A stretch of 64,000 bases of DNA from Panorpa germanica. Taxonomy: Eukaryota > Arthropoda > Insecta > Mecoptera > Panorpidae. Positions 49,412 to 61,574 of the stretch are shown here, piece after piece. How positions within the stretch are numbered: position 1 is the stretch's first letter; each line of letters starts with the position of its first letter. A program made the translations under genes and the position numbers. The DNA lies in assembly GCA_963678705.1 (NCBI GenBank), contig OY783217.1, forward strand, positions 2,604,001 to 2,668,000. Reading direction: 5' to 3'. The notes below the pieces were generated by a model, which did not search any database, was not told the origin of the DNA, and worked only from the letters and a program-made list of their open reading frames with translations.

Positions 49412-52400
49412 CTGAAAATAATGGATTACAGTTAGAATCTAATTTGAAGAAGAAATGCTAAATTCGTTCTCTTTTACATTATACTTTACACTTCTAGAGA
49501 ACATAAATTCGTAGTTTAAACTGAAAAGAATCTTACTCCTTGTTAGAAATCCAAAGATAACTTTCTTTATTGCAAAATGACAAAAACAACAGATGTGAAA
49601 TAGTCATAAAAATCTATTTTAATTAAATGCCTCTTACACTGGAATCGACTACTTCCGATTGGGACTTCTTTAGTTGTGTGTTCACCACTGCATTGAAAAA
49701 GTGTGTAATTAATATGTCCTCCAGGTTCTACATGCAGGTGTATAATTCTTTATGATAAATACAACTTCTTACAAAACGACCGTAGTCCACTTTATGTTTA
49801 CAATGTTAAAAACAGCTTAGCGATGAGAGGCGTAAACATTAAGACATATAATATGCATATTTATTACAGTAAGGTGGTGTAGTGATAAACATTAAAGCAG
49901 GAGCCTTTTATTCATGATAAAGTATAATACCAAACTACCTGGCGCAAGTGCGCCCCCTGCGCAACTAATAATTCAGTTCTAGTTCATATTTCTACTAGAT
50001 ATAGTTAAGTTTCAAACCATACTTTCAAAAGGTTATTCTTTTGAATAAGTAAAGATTCAAATCATATTATTATTGCAATCCCTTAGCAATCATAATTAAT
50101 ATTTCATTTACAAATCTTTATTTTGTATACATTACAAGCTATCATAAGTAACTGCCAGTATTAGACCGAAGACGTAGTAAAAATTGCAATGCTGCAGCTC
50201 TGAAAAGTATTTACTTATAATAATGACACTAGAAATAATAATTGGATTCAGATCGATGTACCCAACTTTATCAATGTATAGTACGATTTTTAGAAATTCT
50301 GTTACGTAGTATAGTTAAAGTGAAGAAATGTTTCATTTTCGGCAGGATTTTCCTTTTCTCCTCTTGCAATAAATTATTTTTTTCAGTTCCGGTTAAAGAT
50401 AAAAAACCAGTAATTTTGAGAAGTGTTTTGCAAGGTGGTAGTACTTAGATAATTTTTGCCTACCGTCAAAAATGGGGCACTTCCGCTACAACATTAACTT
50501 TTTATTTTTTAGTCGTTGGCTTACACAAATAGTCCGACCACTAAGTTATTGAAGGATGAGGATAGTTACCCGTAAAATTTCCGTATTTTCGTATAGGCGT
50601 ACTCTTGTTTTGTGTGTTTTGAAGAATTAGGGCCGAATCCATTTCACTTCATGAGGTTTTATAAAAGTTTAGTGTTTAATTTATATTATGAATTATTTAT
50701 ATAAAAAATTTTGGTTGAAAAAAACAAATAACATAACATATCAACGCAATGTTGATGAGTTATTTAAATTAAAAAAAACATATGAAATTTATAAAATTTA
50801 ATACCAATAGTAAATAATTAAAAAAAATATGATAAATTACCAAAAAATGTCACCTGGTGTTCCAAAATATAAACATTCTGACCACTAACCTTCCTTTTCT
50901 ATATTATTATTATACATTTTTAACGAGTTGAACTTTTTGTTTATAAAAGAAACAAACCTTTCTATAACTTATGACAGAGCCATCTATGAATGTGTTTTAG
51001 AAATAATTTTGTTTTCTTCAATTTAATTACATAATTCATTGTAATACATTTTATAGTAGTTATAACTAGTTGAAACTGTTATTTCATTAGTTTGCATACT
51101 CTAAAAGCATGCACAAGTACGTGGGCTCAGATATTAAAATGGTTTTATTTTCAACAAGAGTTTTTTTCCAAAACTTAATGTTATTTCTCTTGACTGTACA
51201 TGTGGTTCATTAAATTCTTCTTCATAGATTTTACCTAAAGTGTAGTCCCTATGAATTTGAATGTACATATGTATTTGTTTGTTTTTATTTTTGTAAATGC
51301 AATTTTATCAATTCATACCACGAGACGTTCGCTGTTCGTAGTTTCTCATGTTCTCAGAGTAAAACTAGCGCCTGGTCGATTCGAGCATGCGCAGTGTGTC
51401 CCCTGGTAGAGGGCAGACTATACTACACCTATAAGTGTTAGGTATAGCACTTAAATGTGCGGTCAGCGATTCTTAAACGCGCTTTCAAAAACGTTTTTCC
51501 ATATATCTGTCTGTCTGTATATGATCTTCCCCAACGTTTACACAGAACAAGGCATCAAACACGAAGCAGAATTGGGTTCTAGATTAATATATAATTAATC
51601 AGAAACGTATTTTACTTTAACTTTATTTTTTTATTTAACTTTAACGTATAATTTATTTGAATATCTAACAGCTAACGAAGATATAGCTATTTAAAATTTA
51701 AATTTCCGTTTTTCCGCTTAATTATTAATTACATTTTGACGCCTCTACACTAGTATTAAAATCTACAGACTTGTAAGTAATCGATTTTATTTATTTTTGT
51801 TCATCACTTTCATAATATCATCACTTAACGAGATGCACGAGCCAGCTGTAAGTAATAACTGACGATTGACTAGCACAGTCTGTTGTATAAAAGAGATAGC
51901 AATCGGACATAACGTCGATTTGATGATTAAAAGGATGCACAAAAATGACTATTTTAACTATTAAATCGTTTATTGTTTTCAAGCAGCTTGATCTAATACT
52001 GTTTACTTAGAATTACATAGTTTGTACTTTCTTGTGAACAGTTTTACAATCCCATACATTTGTAGTTGTTTCTATACTTTGTATGTTATATTCTATATAC
52101 AACATAAATGTTTTAAAATATCTATCTTTATATAAAGAAAATTTATTGCGTCTACGGGAGCTTTAAAGATATTTTAAATGGTTTTCTTTTAACGGGATCT
52201 TGTCGTTAAATATTTCAAGGTTTTCAGTTTTTTCTACTCTACTTTTAAACTTTTAGTTAGCGTTTGGAATTTTGTTTACAATTCATAAAATACATTTCAT
52301 TAAATTTCTTTTAATGCATAAAACTAAAAAATTCATAATTTTGACTTTTAAGAATTACAATTGTTCGCTATTCCGTTTTATTTTTTTGTGCGTCACAAAT

Positions 52401-52498
52401 GTTTGTTACCATAACGTGGCCGTACGATTCTATCAAACGCTGATGTAGTATCGTCGTTCTACCTAGACAATAAGTTAATGTTTCCAATTAAAACTAAG
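49412..52498. other. Upstream flank or first intron of klhl10
   Basis: The missing first klhl10 exon may lie here or beyond. I tested an open minus-strand segment at 49623-49740 ending in a donor (CAGT|GTAAGA), but splicing it to 49411 makes a stop. A second strong minus-strand donor, GCGCCAG|GTAGTT near 49949, follows a short segment with no open ATG frame and could end a 5' UTR exon. A CpG-richer patch at 51315-51440 may be a promoter. Confidence 0.35.
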
Positions 52499-52675
52499 CT
52501 GGCACGCATTGGAGGGAGGGCAGGCGTGGCTACTGCCCCGGGGCCCTCCCGGGGAAATAAGAAATAAATTTTTGAAAAGACGACGTAAAAAAATTATTCA
52601 TTTTATTCGGAAAATAATTAGTGGCCTCGGCTCATTCGTTGCCCCAGGGCCTCCACACCTCTAAATCCGGCCTTG
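52499..52675. mobile_element. Decayed hAT-type MITE
   Basis: The right end reads CTAAATCCGGCCTTG (minus strand CAAGGCCGGATTTAG), a common hAT terminus. The left end CTGGCACGCATTGGAG is a degenerate version of it. Flanks AAACTAAG (52491-52498) and AAATTAAG (52676-52683) match at seven of eight positions, as expected for an aged hAT target duplication. Both ends carry G/C-runs (CCCCGGGGCCCTCCC, GCCCCAGGGCC). It is 177 bases and non-coding. Confidence 0.6.
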
Positions 52676-52683
52676 AAATTAAG

Positions 52684-54280
52684 TATGAAATATCGAAAGC
52701 TTAATTGGAAAGCAACTCTGTACTAAACGGGAAATCTGACTTCGAATTCAGTTTCGAGAGAATATTTTATTACTAAGTAACAGGTTGTGAGCACGAGTAT
52801 TGACGGAGATATACGAATCATAATTCATAACAATACTTAGGAGAGTAGTTTTAAATAATATCTGAATTTCACTAATAAATAATATGCTTCTAAAATATTA
52901 GCAATACATTTGAATTTATGCATTTGCAACTTTGTATAAAAATCCGAAGTTCCATTTAGCAGAGTGCCGTGAATCTGGAATCTATGTTATCAAGGGAGTC
53001 ATGTTCGGAGTAGATTTCATATAGAAGCACATAAATACAATCCCCTGGGTATCGCGTACGACGTAGTGTCAGTAAATCATGAATCGTCCGACTCCTTGTA
53101 CGGGTGCGAGTACGAAATGGAATGTGGAATACCTTAGACGAAAATAATAAATCATCATTACTCGAATTAGGAAACTGAGAGCTCATCTAAAAGTGAAGCA
53201 ATGTCATTTGGTTATAAGCATCAGAGCCGCAGGGAATTGAATAATTCTTGCGAAAAGTCGAAGTTAAAGTTGTCTTGTAATTTATTATTGTCAATCTTGA
53301 TTGATAACAAATTTAATAATATAATGGATCAATCTTCTTATACAGATATAGGGTAGGACACCCTTAATCTATTAAAATTACAGAAAAAAATTGTGGAATT
53401 ACATATTTATATAAAAAGTTATTTTAAATTCTAAATAATACTATGATTTTATTGAACACCCTGTATATTAATTTACTATTACTATTTGCATTACTCTCTG
53501 TATAAAGTACCATTCCCACCTTCTATTTCAATATTTAGTTCAAATTTTACGTTTGGATCTTATACTATTATTATTATTATTATATTAATTGTGTGCCTTC
53601 CGGCTTTACAATCTACATTCTTAATACATTTCATAGAACTTCAACTTGAAACTTTTCTATTTCCAAAAGTACTTCTCTTAACCCTCTCCCTTCATTTTCC
53701 CTAGTTCTCTTTCATTCTCACCGTTTCCTCACCTCTTGTCTTCTTTGTCACCTCTCGACAAACCCTCCATTATATTTTCACTATACTTCTTATTTACTAT
53801 ACTCTATACTATATATTTTAGTCACAGAACAGACTCGCTAAATTTATTTACTCGTACGTGTATTTAAGGTTTATCCAACATATAAAAATTCTCTGTTACG
53901 TAAATAAGTTTACTTAATATACAACGTTTTGTGATCTACTTTATTGGTTTTTGAAAAATATATATACTCTTTTACATTCTCATAAAACTTTTTAAGAACA
54001 CCATTTTAATGATTATAAAAACTTAAGAAATACTTTTTAAGGATTAAAGGATTTTATAATAGCTAAAAAATATCATTTTGATTAAATATTACTAGGTTTA
54101 GTTTAAATAAAATATAGCATGAATGTGAGGTAACATTTTGCAATGTTTTCATTTTTATTTTAAATAGCGCTTCGGTAATAAACTTTATTTAAAATAAATG
54201 ATTATATTTAATATATTTATTTTTTTTTATTTTTCTTAAACCGAAAGTAATTTTACTTGACAGATTTTAAATGATTAAAT
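52684..54280. other. Non-coding stretch before the LTR element
   Basis: No coding exon seen. A simple ATT repeat lies at 53566-53584. GGGTAGGACACCC near 53350 and ACACCCTGTATA near 53456 are words of the kind seen at ends of short insect transposons and may delimit a roughly 110-base decayed element. Confidence 0.35.
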
Positions 54281-54285
54281 CAAAG

Positions 54286-54944
54286 TGTTCATAAACGCAT
54301 GCAATATTCATATTTATATATCAATATCTTGCCTTTATTTTTAATTAATGTTAGTTTTAAGATTTCTATGTTTTAATTCATTTATATTTTATGCCTATTT
54401 GTTTTTATACACACATATATACTTCTCGCTTTGGGCAAACGATACTATTTCTTATGTAAACATCCTTTGTTTATATGAGTCACTTCTCTAGGGTTCGACA
54501 CTACGTAAATGTTTTCGATTCCTTCTTATTAACTCAAACCTGGAACGTAACGCACGCTTTAACCTATTAGTGCATATACAAAAAATAATAATTACACATA
54601 TTATTATCCATAACTAAAACCGCGAGTTACATTTACTTAGTGTCGTAACTAGTATTTTAATCAATTAAAATATTTAATCAATTTATATGTAATTCAATAG
54701 TGTAGTTTTAAAATAAATGTAATCTAACAAAGTTCTGATGTTTTGCTGTGTTTTTTGATATAAATAAAAAATTGTTATTAATTAGTTAATAACAAAAAGG
54801 TCCTTCATAACAAATTGTGCGCACCCTAAGCTATTGAAAGGAACTGAGCGACATTTGCCGTTCGAGAACTTGGAAACCGCTACCAGATCGCAGATAAGCC
54901 CACAGCCTGCTTATAGATCTACAAAGGTCCAAACTCCCCAAACA
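54286..54944 (+). repeat. 5' LTR of the BEL/Pao element
   Basis: A 659-base direct repeat beginning TGTTCATAAACGC and ending CCCCAAACA, so with the usual TG...CA ends. It is almost identical to the copy at 60916-61574 by eye. It contains an ACTTCTCGCTTTGGGC stretch and AATAAA hexamers in its second half that may serve 3' end formation. Confidence 0.95.
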
Positions 54945-55357
54945 TTTTGGTCCTTCTTCGAACCGGATATTCATCAGCAAGGTGAACATACCAGCAAAAA
55001 ACCTCATTTTTGCGCCCAATTTTCATCAAAAACTACGCAGCAAGTTGCAGCCATTTTGGGTTCAGCTTCGAACAAAGAACTTCACACGCCAGTGGTGGTC
55101 AAGGTATTCCTGAACATTATTCTTATAATTTCCACCTATCCTTAATATTATCTCTATTTTGGGTTTTTCATTTACATTTTATTTTTATACACTTTTACAT
55201 ATATTACGTTTTAGTTGTTAATGCATTATTTCAAGGTGTTTGGCCATCAATGAATATTTCTAACATTCATTACGTCATTCATGCGTCTCAGTCACATAAT
55301 TTATTATTGTTTATGTGAGTTCCGTTGAATTTGATAAGCCGTTCGCTCGTATATTCC

Positions 55358-55570
55358 AGTCATTTAACGTCACTACTAGACTATGACTGTTCTGTTTAAG
55401 AGCAACGTATTTCGTGTTATTTGGACACATCCTCTTGCCTCGTTTAATCTAGTCATTTAACGCCTTACTAGGCTATGACTATTTTTTAGAGCTCGTATTT
55501 CGTGTTACTTGGACACAACTTTTGCCGTTTATACTTCAGTCATTTAACGTTCTACTACTGGACTATGACT
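55358..55570 (+). repeat. Three tandem hairpin motifs in the element leader
   Basis: AGTCATTTAACG, a short spacer with CTACTA or TTACTA, then CTATGACT recurs at 55358-55388, 55451-55480 and 55538-55570. The outer words AGTCAT and ATGACT are complementary, so each copy can form a stem-loop. Between copies a second motif, CGTATTTCGTGTTA(T/C)TTGGACACA, is repeated, with a decayed relative at about 55648. The period is roughly 90 bases. In an LTR element leader such structures could act in packaging, dimerisation or translation; that is inference. Confidence 0.8.
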
Positions 55571-55796
55571 TTGTAGGGCATATACACCAATTGCATTGGT
55601 AAGCGAATACTCCTTATTCCATTGTAAACGTTTGAATACTTTCAAACATTTGTGTTATTGAACACAGGGATCGTATTACGTCTGTTACGTAATAGCCCAC
55701 AACTCATATTATTTCGAACAATAATATATACATTAAATCATTTTTAAATATACATTTAAAAAGAGTTCGTAAAAATTATTTAAAGCTCCATTCACA

Positions 55797-58700
55797 ATGT
55801 CGTCAAAATCTTTAAAAGTTAAATTACACGGAATCAAATTGAAATTGAAACAATGTAGCCAGTCGATTGACAATGTTGACATAACAGATTCTTCTACATA
55901 CAAATTAGAAGAAATAAAGATTCTTCATAAGCAATGGCAACCACTAATGTCTTCTATTGATAAAATTCACGCTCAAATGAGAGAATTAATAGAAGATGAA
56001 AACGAATTAGAAGTCATTGATAAAGAAAATAACGATCTGTTTATGCAATACACGAAAGTAGGCAGCATTTTCAATAAAATTATTTCAGCTTCTGAATCGC
56101 TTGCAATTCAGACAGTAGCTGCATCTGATACAAAACCATCAGTATTTTCAGATGAGGACATGCATTTATCCTCCATTAACGTTCCAACGTTTTCCGGAAA
56201 TATAGAAAAATGGGATGAGTTTAAAGCCACATTTGAAAGCTTGGTTCACAATCAAGTTAAATATTCTAACTTTAAAAAGTTACACATCTTACGTCGTTCG
56301 TTGAAGGATGAGGCATTTGATACTATTGCATCGGTGCAATTAGATCCTAACAATTATCAACTATGCTGGGATTTGCTAGTGACTGCGTACGACAATAAAA
56401 GAAAAATGATTTCACATCACCTTAATTCTTTTCTAAAAATTCCTGCTATTACCTCTGAGAGTAGTAACAAATTAAGAGCTACTGCAGCCTTAATTAGAAA
56501 GCACGTCAAGGCTTTGGAAAATATTATTCCGGAGGAAAATAGATGGAATCACATAGTGTCAATATTAATTTCTAAAAAACTAGATTCTGAAACAAAAAAG
56601 CATTGGCTAGCTTCAGACATTTCTAAAACTGACTATCAGGAAATTGATACTATGCTTTCTTTTATGCTCGAGCGTGCTCACGAGTTAGATGAACACAATT
56701 GCGATTCTAATGTTACTCACAAATCCAGACCTCATAAATCCCTTTTAGTTTCACAACGCGACAAATGCCTGTTTTGCAATAAAGATCACAGTATAAGACA
56801 TTGTAATAATTTTTTAAAACTCAACATAAGGGCTCGAATTAACGAGATCCGAAGAAGACAGCAGTGCCTAAATTGTTTGAGCAAAGGTCATACTATTAAC
56901 AGCTGTACTTCAAAATACAGTTGCATTACTTGCAACAAAAAACACCATTCATTGCTACATATTGAAACAGAAGATTCGGATACTTCTGTTCCTACAGCTA
57001 GCACTTCTAACGCTTTGACTGCGCATGTCAATCAGACGAATCAAGTAATACTTTCGACCGCTTTGGTAAGCATTCTTGATAAAGACGGTAAGCCAATTAT
57101 CGCTCGCGCTCTTCTTGACAATGGTAGTCAAACTAGTTTCATTACCAATCGTTTAATTAGCAAATTAAATATTCCTACCAAACAATCGCACGTGGTAATT
57201 TCGGGAATCGGTAATTCGGAAACTAAAATAAATAAGCAGGTAAAAATCGCTTTACATTCTGCAAATACAAATTACAAAACATTTGTAAACTGTCTCATAA
57301 TAGACAAAATAACTGATAATATTCCACACACTACATTGGATATTAACAATCTATCAATACCCTCTAATATAAAACTAGCGGATCCTAGTTTTAATAAACC
57401 ACAATCGGTGGATTTATTATTGGGTGCCGATATATTTTGGAAACTCCTACGTGTTGGCAATACAAAGCTTGTTAATAATCGATTAAATTTGCAACGTACC
57501 TCCTTGGGTTGGATAGTTACCAACTATAAAGTTAATACTAACAACAACAATGCTCATTGTTACCACGCATCTTTACAAACTCAAATGTCCAAGTTTTGGG
57601 AAATTGAGTCTGTTAAGGAATGTAGTTCTTTAACGGTAGAGGAACAGGCGTGTCAAGAACATTTCAATAAAACTACCACTCGCGATTCCGATGGTAGATT
57701 TGTAGTAACTTTACCTTTAAAATTGCCTGCATCAATGCTAGGAGATTCCAAGACGGCCGCTACTAAACGCTTTCTATCACTTGAAAGAAAATTTGCTAAT
57801 AACGAGCAATATAAGTCCATGTATTCTGCGTTTATCCATGAATACATGCAATTGGGTCACATGTCTCTTAACCCAAATCAGACCTCGTCTGAACCCTCGT
57901 ACTTTTTACCACATCACGGTATAATAAAATTAAGTAGTACCACAAGTAAGTTGAGAGTGGTCTTTGACGGCTCTATGTCAAGTAGCACAAACACGTCGCT
58001 TAACTCTTTACAAGCGAATGGGCCGACCATTCAAAATGACTTATTTACTATCTTAACAAAATTTCGTCAATACGAATATGTAGTCGTAGCAGACATTGCA
58101 ATGATGTACCGACAAATACTGGTACACCCATCTCAAAGAAATCTTCAACAGATTCTTTGGAGAGATAGCCCAGACGACAAATTACAAGCTTATCAGTTAA
58201 ACACTGTAACTTACGGTACATTATCTGCAGCTTATCTTGCAATAAGAAGCTTAACGCAGCTAGGCTACGACAATACAACTGCACATCCAAATGCTGCAAA
58301 CACAATCATCAATGATTTTTATGTTGATGACATGCTGACTGGGTCAAATGATCTGGCAGAACTTAAACAACGCTGCAATAAAATTATTGAAATTTTAAGC
58401 AGTGCAGGATTCAATCTACGTAAATGGATATCCAATGATCCTGCTGTATTAGTCGATTTGGACAATACAACAAACGACAAACACTTCTATATCGAACACG
58501 GAGATATAGAACATTTCAAAACTTTAGGTGTCAAATGGAACTCTGAAACAGACTGTTTCAAATACAGTATTGCACATTTTGATCCACCTGCTAAACTAAC
58601 TAAACGAAATATTTTATCATTTATTGCTAAAATTTTTGATCCACTTGGATTACTATCGCCTTGTGTCATACCTTTCAAATTAATGATACAACAATTATGG

Positions 58701-60872
58701 CTAGCTAACTTACATTGGGACGACGAAGTTCCAGAACATTTAGCAAATATTTGGACTGCTTTAATAAAACAATTGCCAAGCTTAAATAACGTATCTATAC
58801 CGCGAAAGTCATTAATCAGTAATTTCGAAACCATTGAAATTCATGGCTTTTGTGACGCTTCAGAACGTGCATACGGTGCTTGCATATATTTTAAAAGCAC
58901 TAATAATGAAAATATTTCTAAAACAACGTTATTACATTCAAAATCTAAAGTATCGCCTTTAAAATCGCTAACAATTCCATGCTTGGAATTATGTGCAGCA
59001 TTGTTGCTGTCTAGAATGACTAAAAAATTGTTGTCAATAATATCTGTACCGGTAAACCGCGTAATTCTCTGGTCTGATTCAGTTATTGTACTATCATGGC
59101 TTAAATGCATACCTAACACCTTAAAGACTTTTGTAGCAAACCGTGTTTCCGAAATTCAAACAGACATGAATTCCATCACTCAATGGCGTCATGTGCGTAC
59201 TGAATATAATCCAGCTGATTTGATTTCGCGAGGCATTCTTGCTAGTAATATAATTGATTACAATTTCTGGTGGCAAGGTCCAGACTGGTTATCGCAATCA
59301 GAAAGTTCATGGCCTGAAAGTAATTGTACTGTAAAATGTTTACCTGAAACGAAATCAATTATATTGTCGAATCATTCCATAACCAAATCAAATCCTATAT
59401 TTGATACATTCTCAAACTTAAGAACTCTCAATAGAGTCACCGCGTATTGCCTACGTTTTATACACAACTGTAGAAACAAACAAAATAAGGCAAACGGCAT
59501 TTTAACGGTTACAGAATTACAAGATTCAATGCAACTTCTTGTGAAGTTAGCACAAAAAGAACATTTTGCGTCTGAATTAAAAGCTCTAAAGTGTAACGCA
59601 CCTTTAGCAAATAAAAGCACACTGCTTTGTCTCAATCCCTTTCTCGACGATAACGACATCATTAGAGTAGGTGGCAGACTAAAATATTCAAATTTCGAAT
59701 TTCACAGACGGCATCCTATTGTTCTACACAACAAACACAAATTAACAACGCTGATAATGGAGAAGGAACACCTGAGATTATTTCATCCAGGCCCTCAAAA
59801 ATTATTATTCAGCATAAGGGACCAATATTGGCCCATTAAAGGCATTTCGTTAGCAAAAAACATCGTACATCGCTGTGTGACATGTTTCAGACAAAAACCG
59901 CGTTTTCCATCACCAAAAATGGGTTCTCTTCCATTTGCAAGAGTTTCTTTGGACTTTCCGTTCAAAGACACCGGCGTCGATTATGCTGGCCCTATCATGG
60001 TCAGAAACAAATATGGCCGAGGTAGTAAACTATTAAAATCTTACATTTGCTTATTTATCTGCTTCGCAACAAAGGCTATACATTTAGAATTGGTTACTGA
60101 ACTTACGACTCAGTGCTTCTTAGCTGCTCTGAATCGATTCATATCGCGCAGAGGCAAACCTAATATCATTTATTCTGATAACGGCACAAACTTTGTTGGC
60201 GCCAGCCGGGCCTTAGGTAAATTTTTATCGGATGGAAATAATGCAAAAACAATTGAAACTGTGGCTTCTGATTTAACCATTACATGGAAGTTCATTCCAC
60301 CATACTCGCCTAGTTGGGGAGGTTTGTGGGAGAGTAACATCAAGTCCACAAAAGCACATCTTAAACGTGTTATACAAAATAATCACTTTACTTTCGAAGA
60401 CACTTACACATTGCTAACCCAAATAGAGGCAATACTCAATTCTCGCCCTCTTTACCCCGCCTCCAATGATCCTAACGACCTAGTTCCCATCACACCTGGA
60501 CACCTGCTAATAGGACGGCAGCTTACTAGCATCGCTCCTGCAGAGGACGCTCCAATCAATCTTAGCAGAATGCAGCGCTTCACACAACTTCAGGACTGCA
60601 TTCAAAACTTCTGGAAACGCTGGTCGAATGATTATCTTGGACACTGCAATCAACTTTCCAAATGGAAAACTTCTACAGGTGTTGTACCGCAGCCCGGAAG
60701 TTTGGTTTTAATCAAAGAACCTAATCTACCTCCATCACACTGGATGTTGGGTCGTATTGTGAAAGTGAGTGTCAGTGATGATTTAACGGCTCGTCTAGCC
60801 ACTATAAAAACAATCAAAGGCGAATTAAAACGTCTAGTGCGACATCTTGCTCCATTACCAATCGAACATTAA
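55797..60872 (+). CDS. Gag-Pol polyprotein of the BEL/Pao element
   Basis: A single frame of 1691 codons. Parts in order: an N-terminal coiled Gag-like region with the DUF1759 type domain (about 125-300), three CCHC-like zinc knuckles (about 320-395), a retroviral-type aspartic protease (DNGS at about 441), a Pao-type reverse transcriptase with the YVDD motif (about 842), an RNase H region (HGFCDASERAYGAC, about 1015), a histidine-cysteine zinc site (about 1325-1365), the DDE integrase core (about 1390-1515), and a C-terminal DUF5641-type domain. Gag and Pol fused in one frame is usual for the BEL/Pao family. It looks whole. Its product would be cut by its own protease into particle and copying enzymes. 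Confidence 0.95.
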   Translation: MSSKSLKVKLHGIKLKLKQCSQSIDNVDITDSSTYKLEEIKILHKQWQPLMSSIDKIHAQMRELIEDENELEVIDKENNDLFMQYTKVGSIFNKIISASESLAIQTVAASDTKPSVFSDEDMHLSSINVPTFSGNIEKWDEFKATFESLVHNQVKYSNFKKLHILRRSLKDEAFDTIASVQLDPNNYQLCWDLLVTAYDNKRKMISHHLNSFLKIPAITSESSNKLRATAALIRKHVKALENIIPEENRWNHIVSILISKKLDSETKKHWLASDISKTDYQEIDTMLSFMLERAHELDEHNCDSNVTHKSRPHKSLLVSQRDKCLFCNKDHSIRHCNNFLKLNIRARINEIRRRQQCLNCLSKGHTINSCTSKYSCITCNKKHHSLLHIETEDSDTSVPTASTSNALTAHVNQTNQVILSTALVSILDKDGKPIIARALLDNGSQTSFITNRLISKLNIPTKQSHVVISGIGNSETKINKQVKIALHSANTNYKTFVNCLIIDKITDNIPHTTLDINNLSIPSNIKLADPSFNKPQSVDLLLGADIFWKLLRVGNTKLVNNRLNLQRTSLGWIVTNYKVNTNNNNAHCYHASLQTQMSKFWEIESVKECSSLTVEEQACQEHFNKTTTRDSDGRFVVTLPLKLPASMLGDSKTAATKRFLSLERKFANNEQYKSMYSAFIHEYMQLGHMSLNPNQTSSEPSYFLPHHGIIKLSSTTSKLRVVFDGSMSSSTNTSLNSLQANGPTIQNDLFTILTKFRQYEYVVVADIAMMYRQILVHPSQRNLQQILWRDSPDDKLQAYQLNTVTYGTLSAAYLAIRSLTQLGYDNTTAHPNAANTIINDFYVDDMLTGSNDLAELKQRCNKIIEILSSAGFNLRKWISNDPAVLVDLDNTTNDKHFYIEHGDIEHFKTLGVKWNSETDCFKYSIAHFDPPAKLTKRNILSFIAKIFDPLGLLSPCVIPFKLMIQQLWLANLHWDDEVPEHLANIWTALIKQLPSLNNVSIPRKSLISNFETIEIHGFCDASERAYGACIYFKSTNNENISKTTLLHSKSKVSPLKSLTIPCLELCAALLLSRMTKKLLSIISVPVNRVILWSDSVIVLSWLKCIPNTLKTFVANRVSEIQTDMNSITQWRHVRTEYNPADLISRGILASNIIDYNFWWQGPDWLSQSESSWPESNCTVKCLPETKSIILSNHSITKSNPIFDTFSNLRTLNRVTAYCLRFIHNCRNKQNKANGILTVTELQDSMQLLVKLAQKEHFASELKALKCNAPLANKSTLLCLNPFLDDNDIIRVGGRLKYSNFEFHRRHPIVLHNKHKLTTLIMEKEHLRLFHPGPQKLLFSIRDQYWPIKGISLAKNIVHRCVTCFRQKPRFPSPKMGSLPFARVSLDFPFKDTGVDYAGPIMVRNKYGRGSKLLKSYICLFICFATKAIHLELVTELTTQCFLAALNRFISRRGKPNIIYSDNGTNFVGASRALGKFLSDGNNAKTIETVASDLTITWKFIPPYSPSWGGLWESNIKSTKAHLKRVIQNNHFTFEDTYTLLTQIEAILNSRPLYPASNDPNDLVPITPGHLLIGRQLTSIAPAEDAPINLSRMQRFTQLQDCIQNFWKRWSNDYLGHCNQLSKWKTSTGVVPQPGSLVLIKEPNLPPSHWMLGRIVKVSVSDDLTARLATIKTIKGELKRLVRHLAPLPIEH

Positions 60873-60915
60873 TTGAAACTTTGATAACATATCCCAATTT
60901 CAACGCCCGGGAGAA

Positions 60916-61574
60916 TGTTCATAAACGCATGCAATATTCATATTTATATATCAATATCTTGCCTTTATTTTTAATTAATGTTAGTTTTAAGATTTCTATG
61001 TTTTAATTCATTTATATTTTATGCCTATTTGTTTTTATACACACATATATACTTCTCGCTTTGGGCAAACGATACTATTTCTTATGTAAACATCCTTTGT
61101 TTATATGAGTCACTTCTCTAGGGTTCGACACTACGTAAATGTTTTCGATTCCTTCTTATTAACTCAAACCTGGAACGTAACGCACGCTTTAACCTATTAG
61201 TGCATGTACAAAAAATAATAATTACACATATTATTATCCATAACTAAAACCGCGAGTTACATTTACTTAGTGTCGTAACTAGTATTTTAATCAATTAAAA
61301 TATTTAATCAATTTATATGTAATTCAATAGTGTAGTTTTAAAATAAATGTAATCTAACAAAGTTCTGATGTTTTGCTGTGTTTTTTGATATAAATAAAAA
61401 ATTGTTATTAATTAGTTAATAACAAAAAGGTCCTTCATAACAAATTGTGCGCACCCTAAGCTATTGAAAGGAACTGAGCGACATTTGCCGTTCGAGAACT
61501 TGGAAACCGCTACCAGATCGCAGATAAGCCCACAGCCTGCTTATAGATCTACAAAGGTCCAAACTCCCCAAACA
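60916..61574 (+). repeat. 3' LTR of the BEL/Pao element
   Basis: The 659-base partner of the 5' LTR, directly preceded by the purine tract GGGAGAA that fits a polypurine primer, and followed by the target duplication CAAAG. The near-identity of the two LTRs implies little time since insertion. Confidence 0.95.

Larger units (their letters stand above)
54286..61574 (+). mobile_element. BEL/Pao LTR retrotransposon, looks whole
   Basis: A 7289-base element bounded by two direct LTRs and by a 5-base target duplication CAAAG (54281-54285 and 61575-61579). Parts in order: 5' LTR, a leader with a TGG-starting candidate primer site a few bases after the LTR, tandem hairpin repeats, one long Gag-Pol frame, a purine-rich tract (GGGAGAA) touching the 3' LTR, and the 3' LTR. 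Protein domains and their order assign it to the BEL/Pao group. It shows no sign of breakage at the level I can read, and the nearly identical LTRs point to a recent insertion. No envelope-like frame is seen. Confidence 0.96.

Noticed and set aside
49623-49740. Open minus-strand segment with HLHVEPGGHINYTLFQCSGE as first klhl10 exon
   Set aside because: It has no in-frame ATG, and splicing its donor (CAGT|GTAAGA) to the acceptor at 49412 creates a TAG stop.
53486-53704. 72-codon hydrophobic frame (SISIFSSNFTFGSYTIIIII)
   Set aside because: It is the translation of an ATT simple repeat and pyrimidine-rich sequence.
54945-54970. Assignment of the primer-binding site to a specific tRNA
   Set aside because: TGGTCCTTC follows the 5' LTR, but the longer complement does not have the spacing of a tRNA 3' end, so I leave the tRNA unnamed.
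54834-55318. Two frames of about 100 codons overlapping the 5' LTR and leader
   Set aside because: They lie across the LTR end and leader of the retrotransposon and resemble no protein; they are explained by the element.
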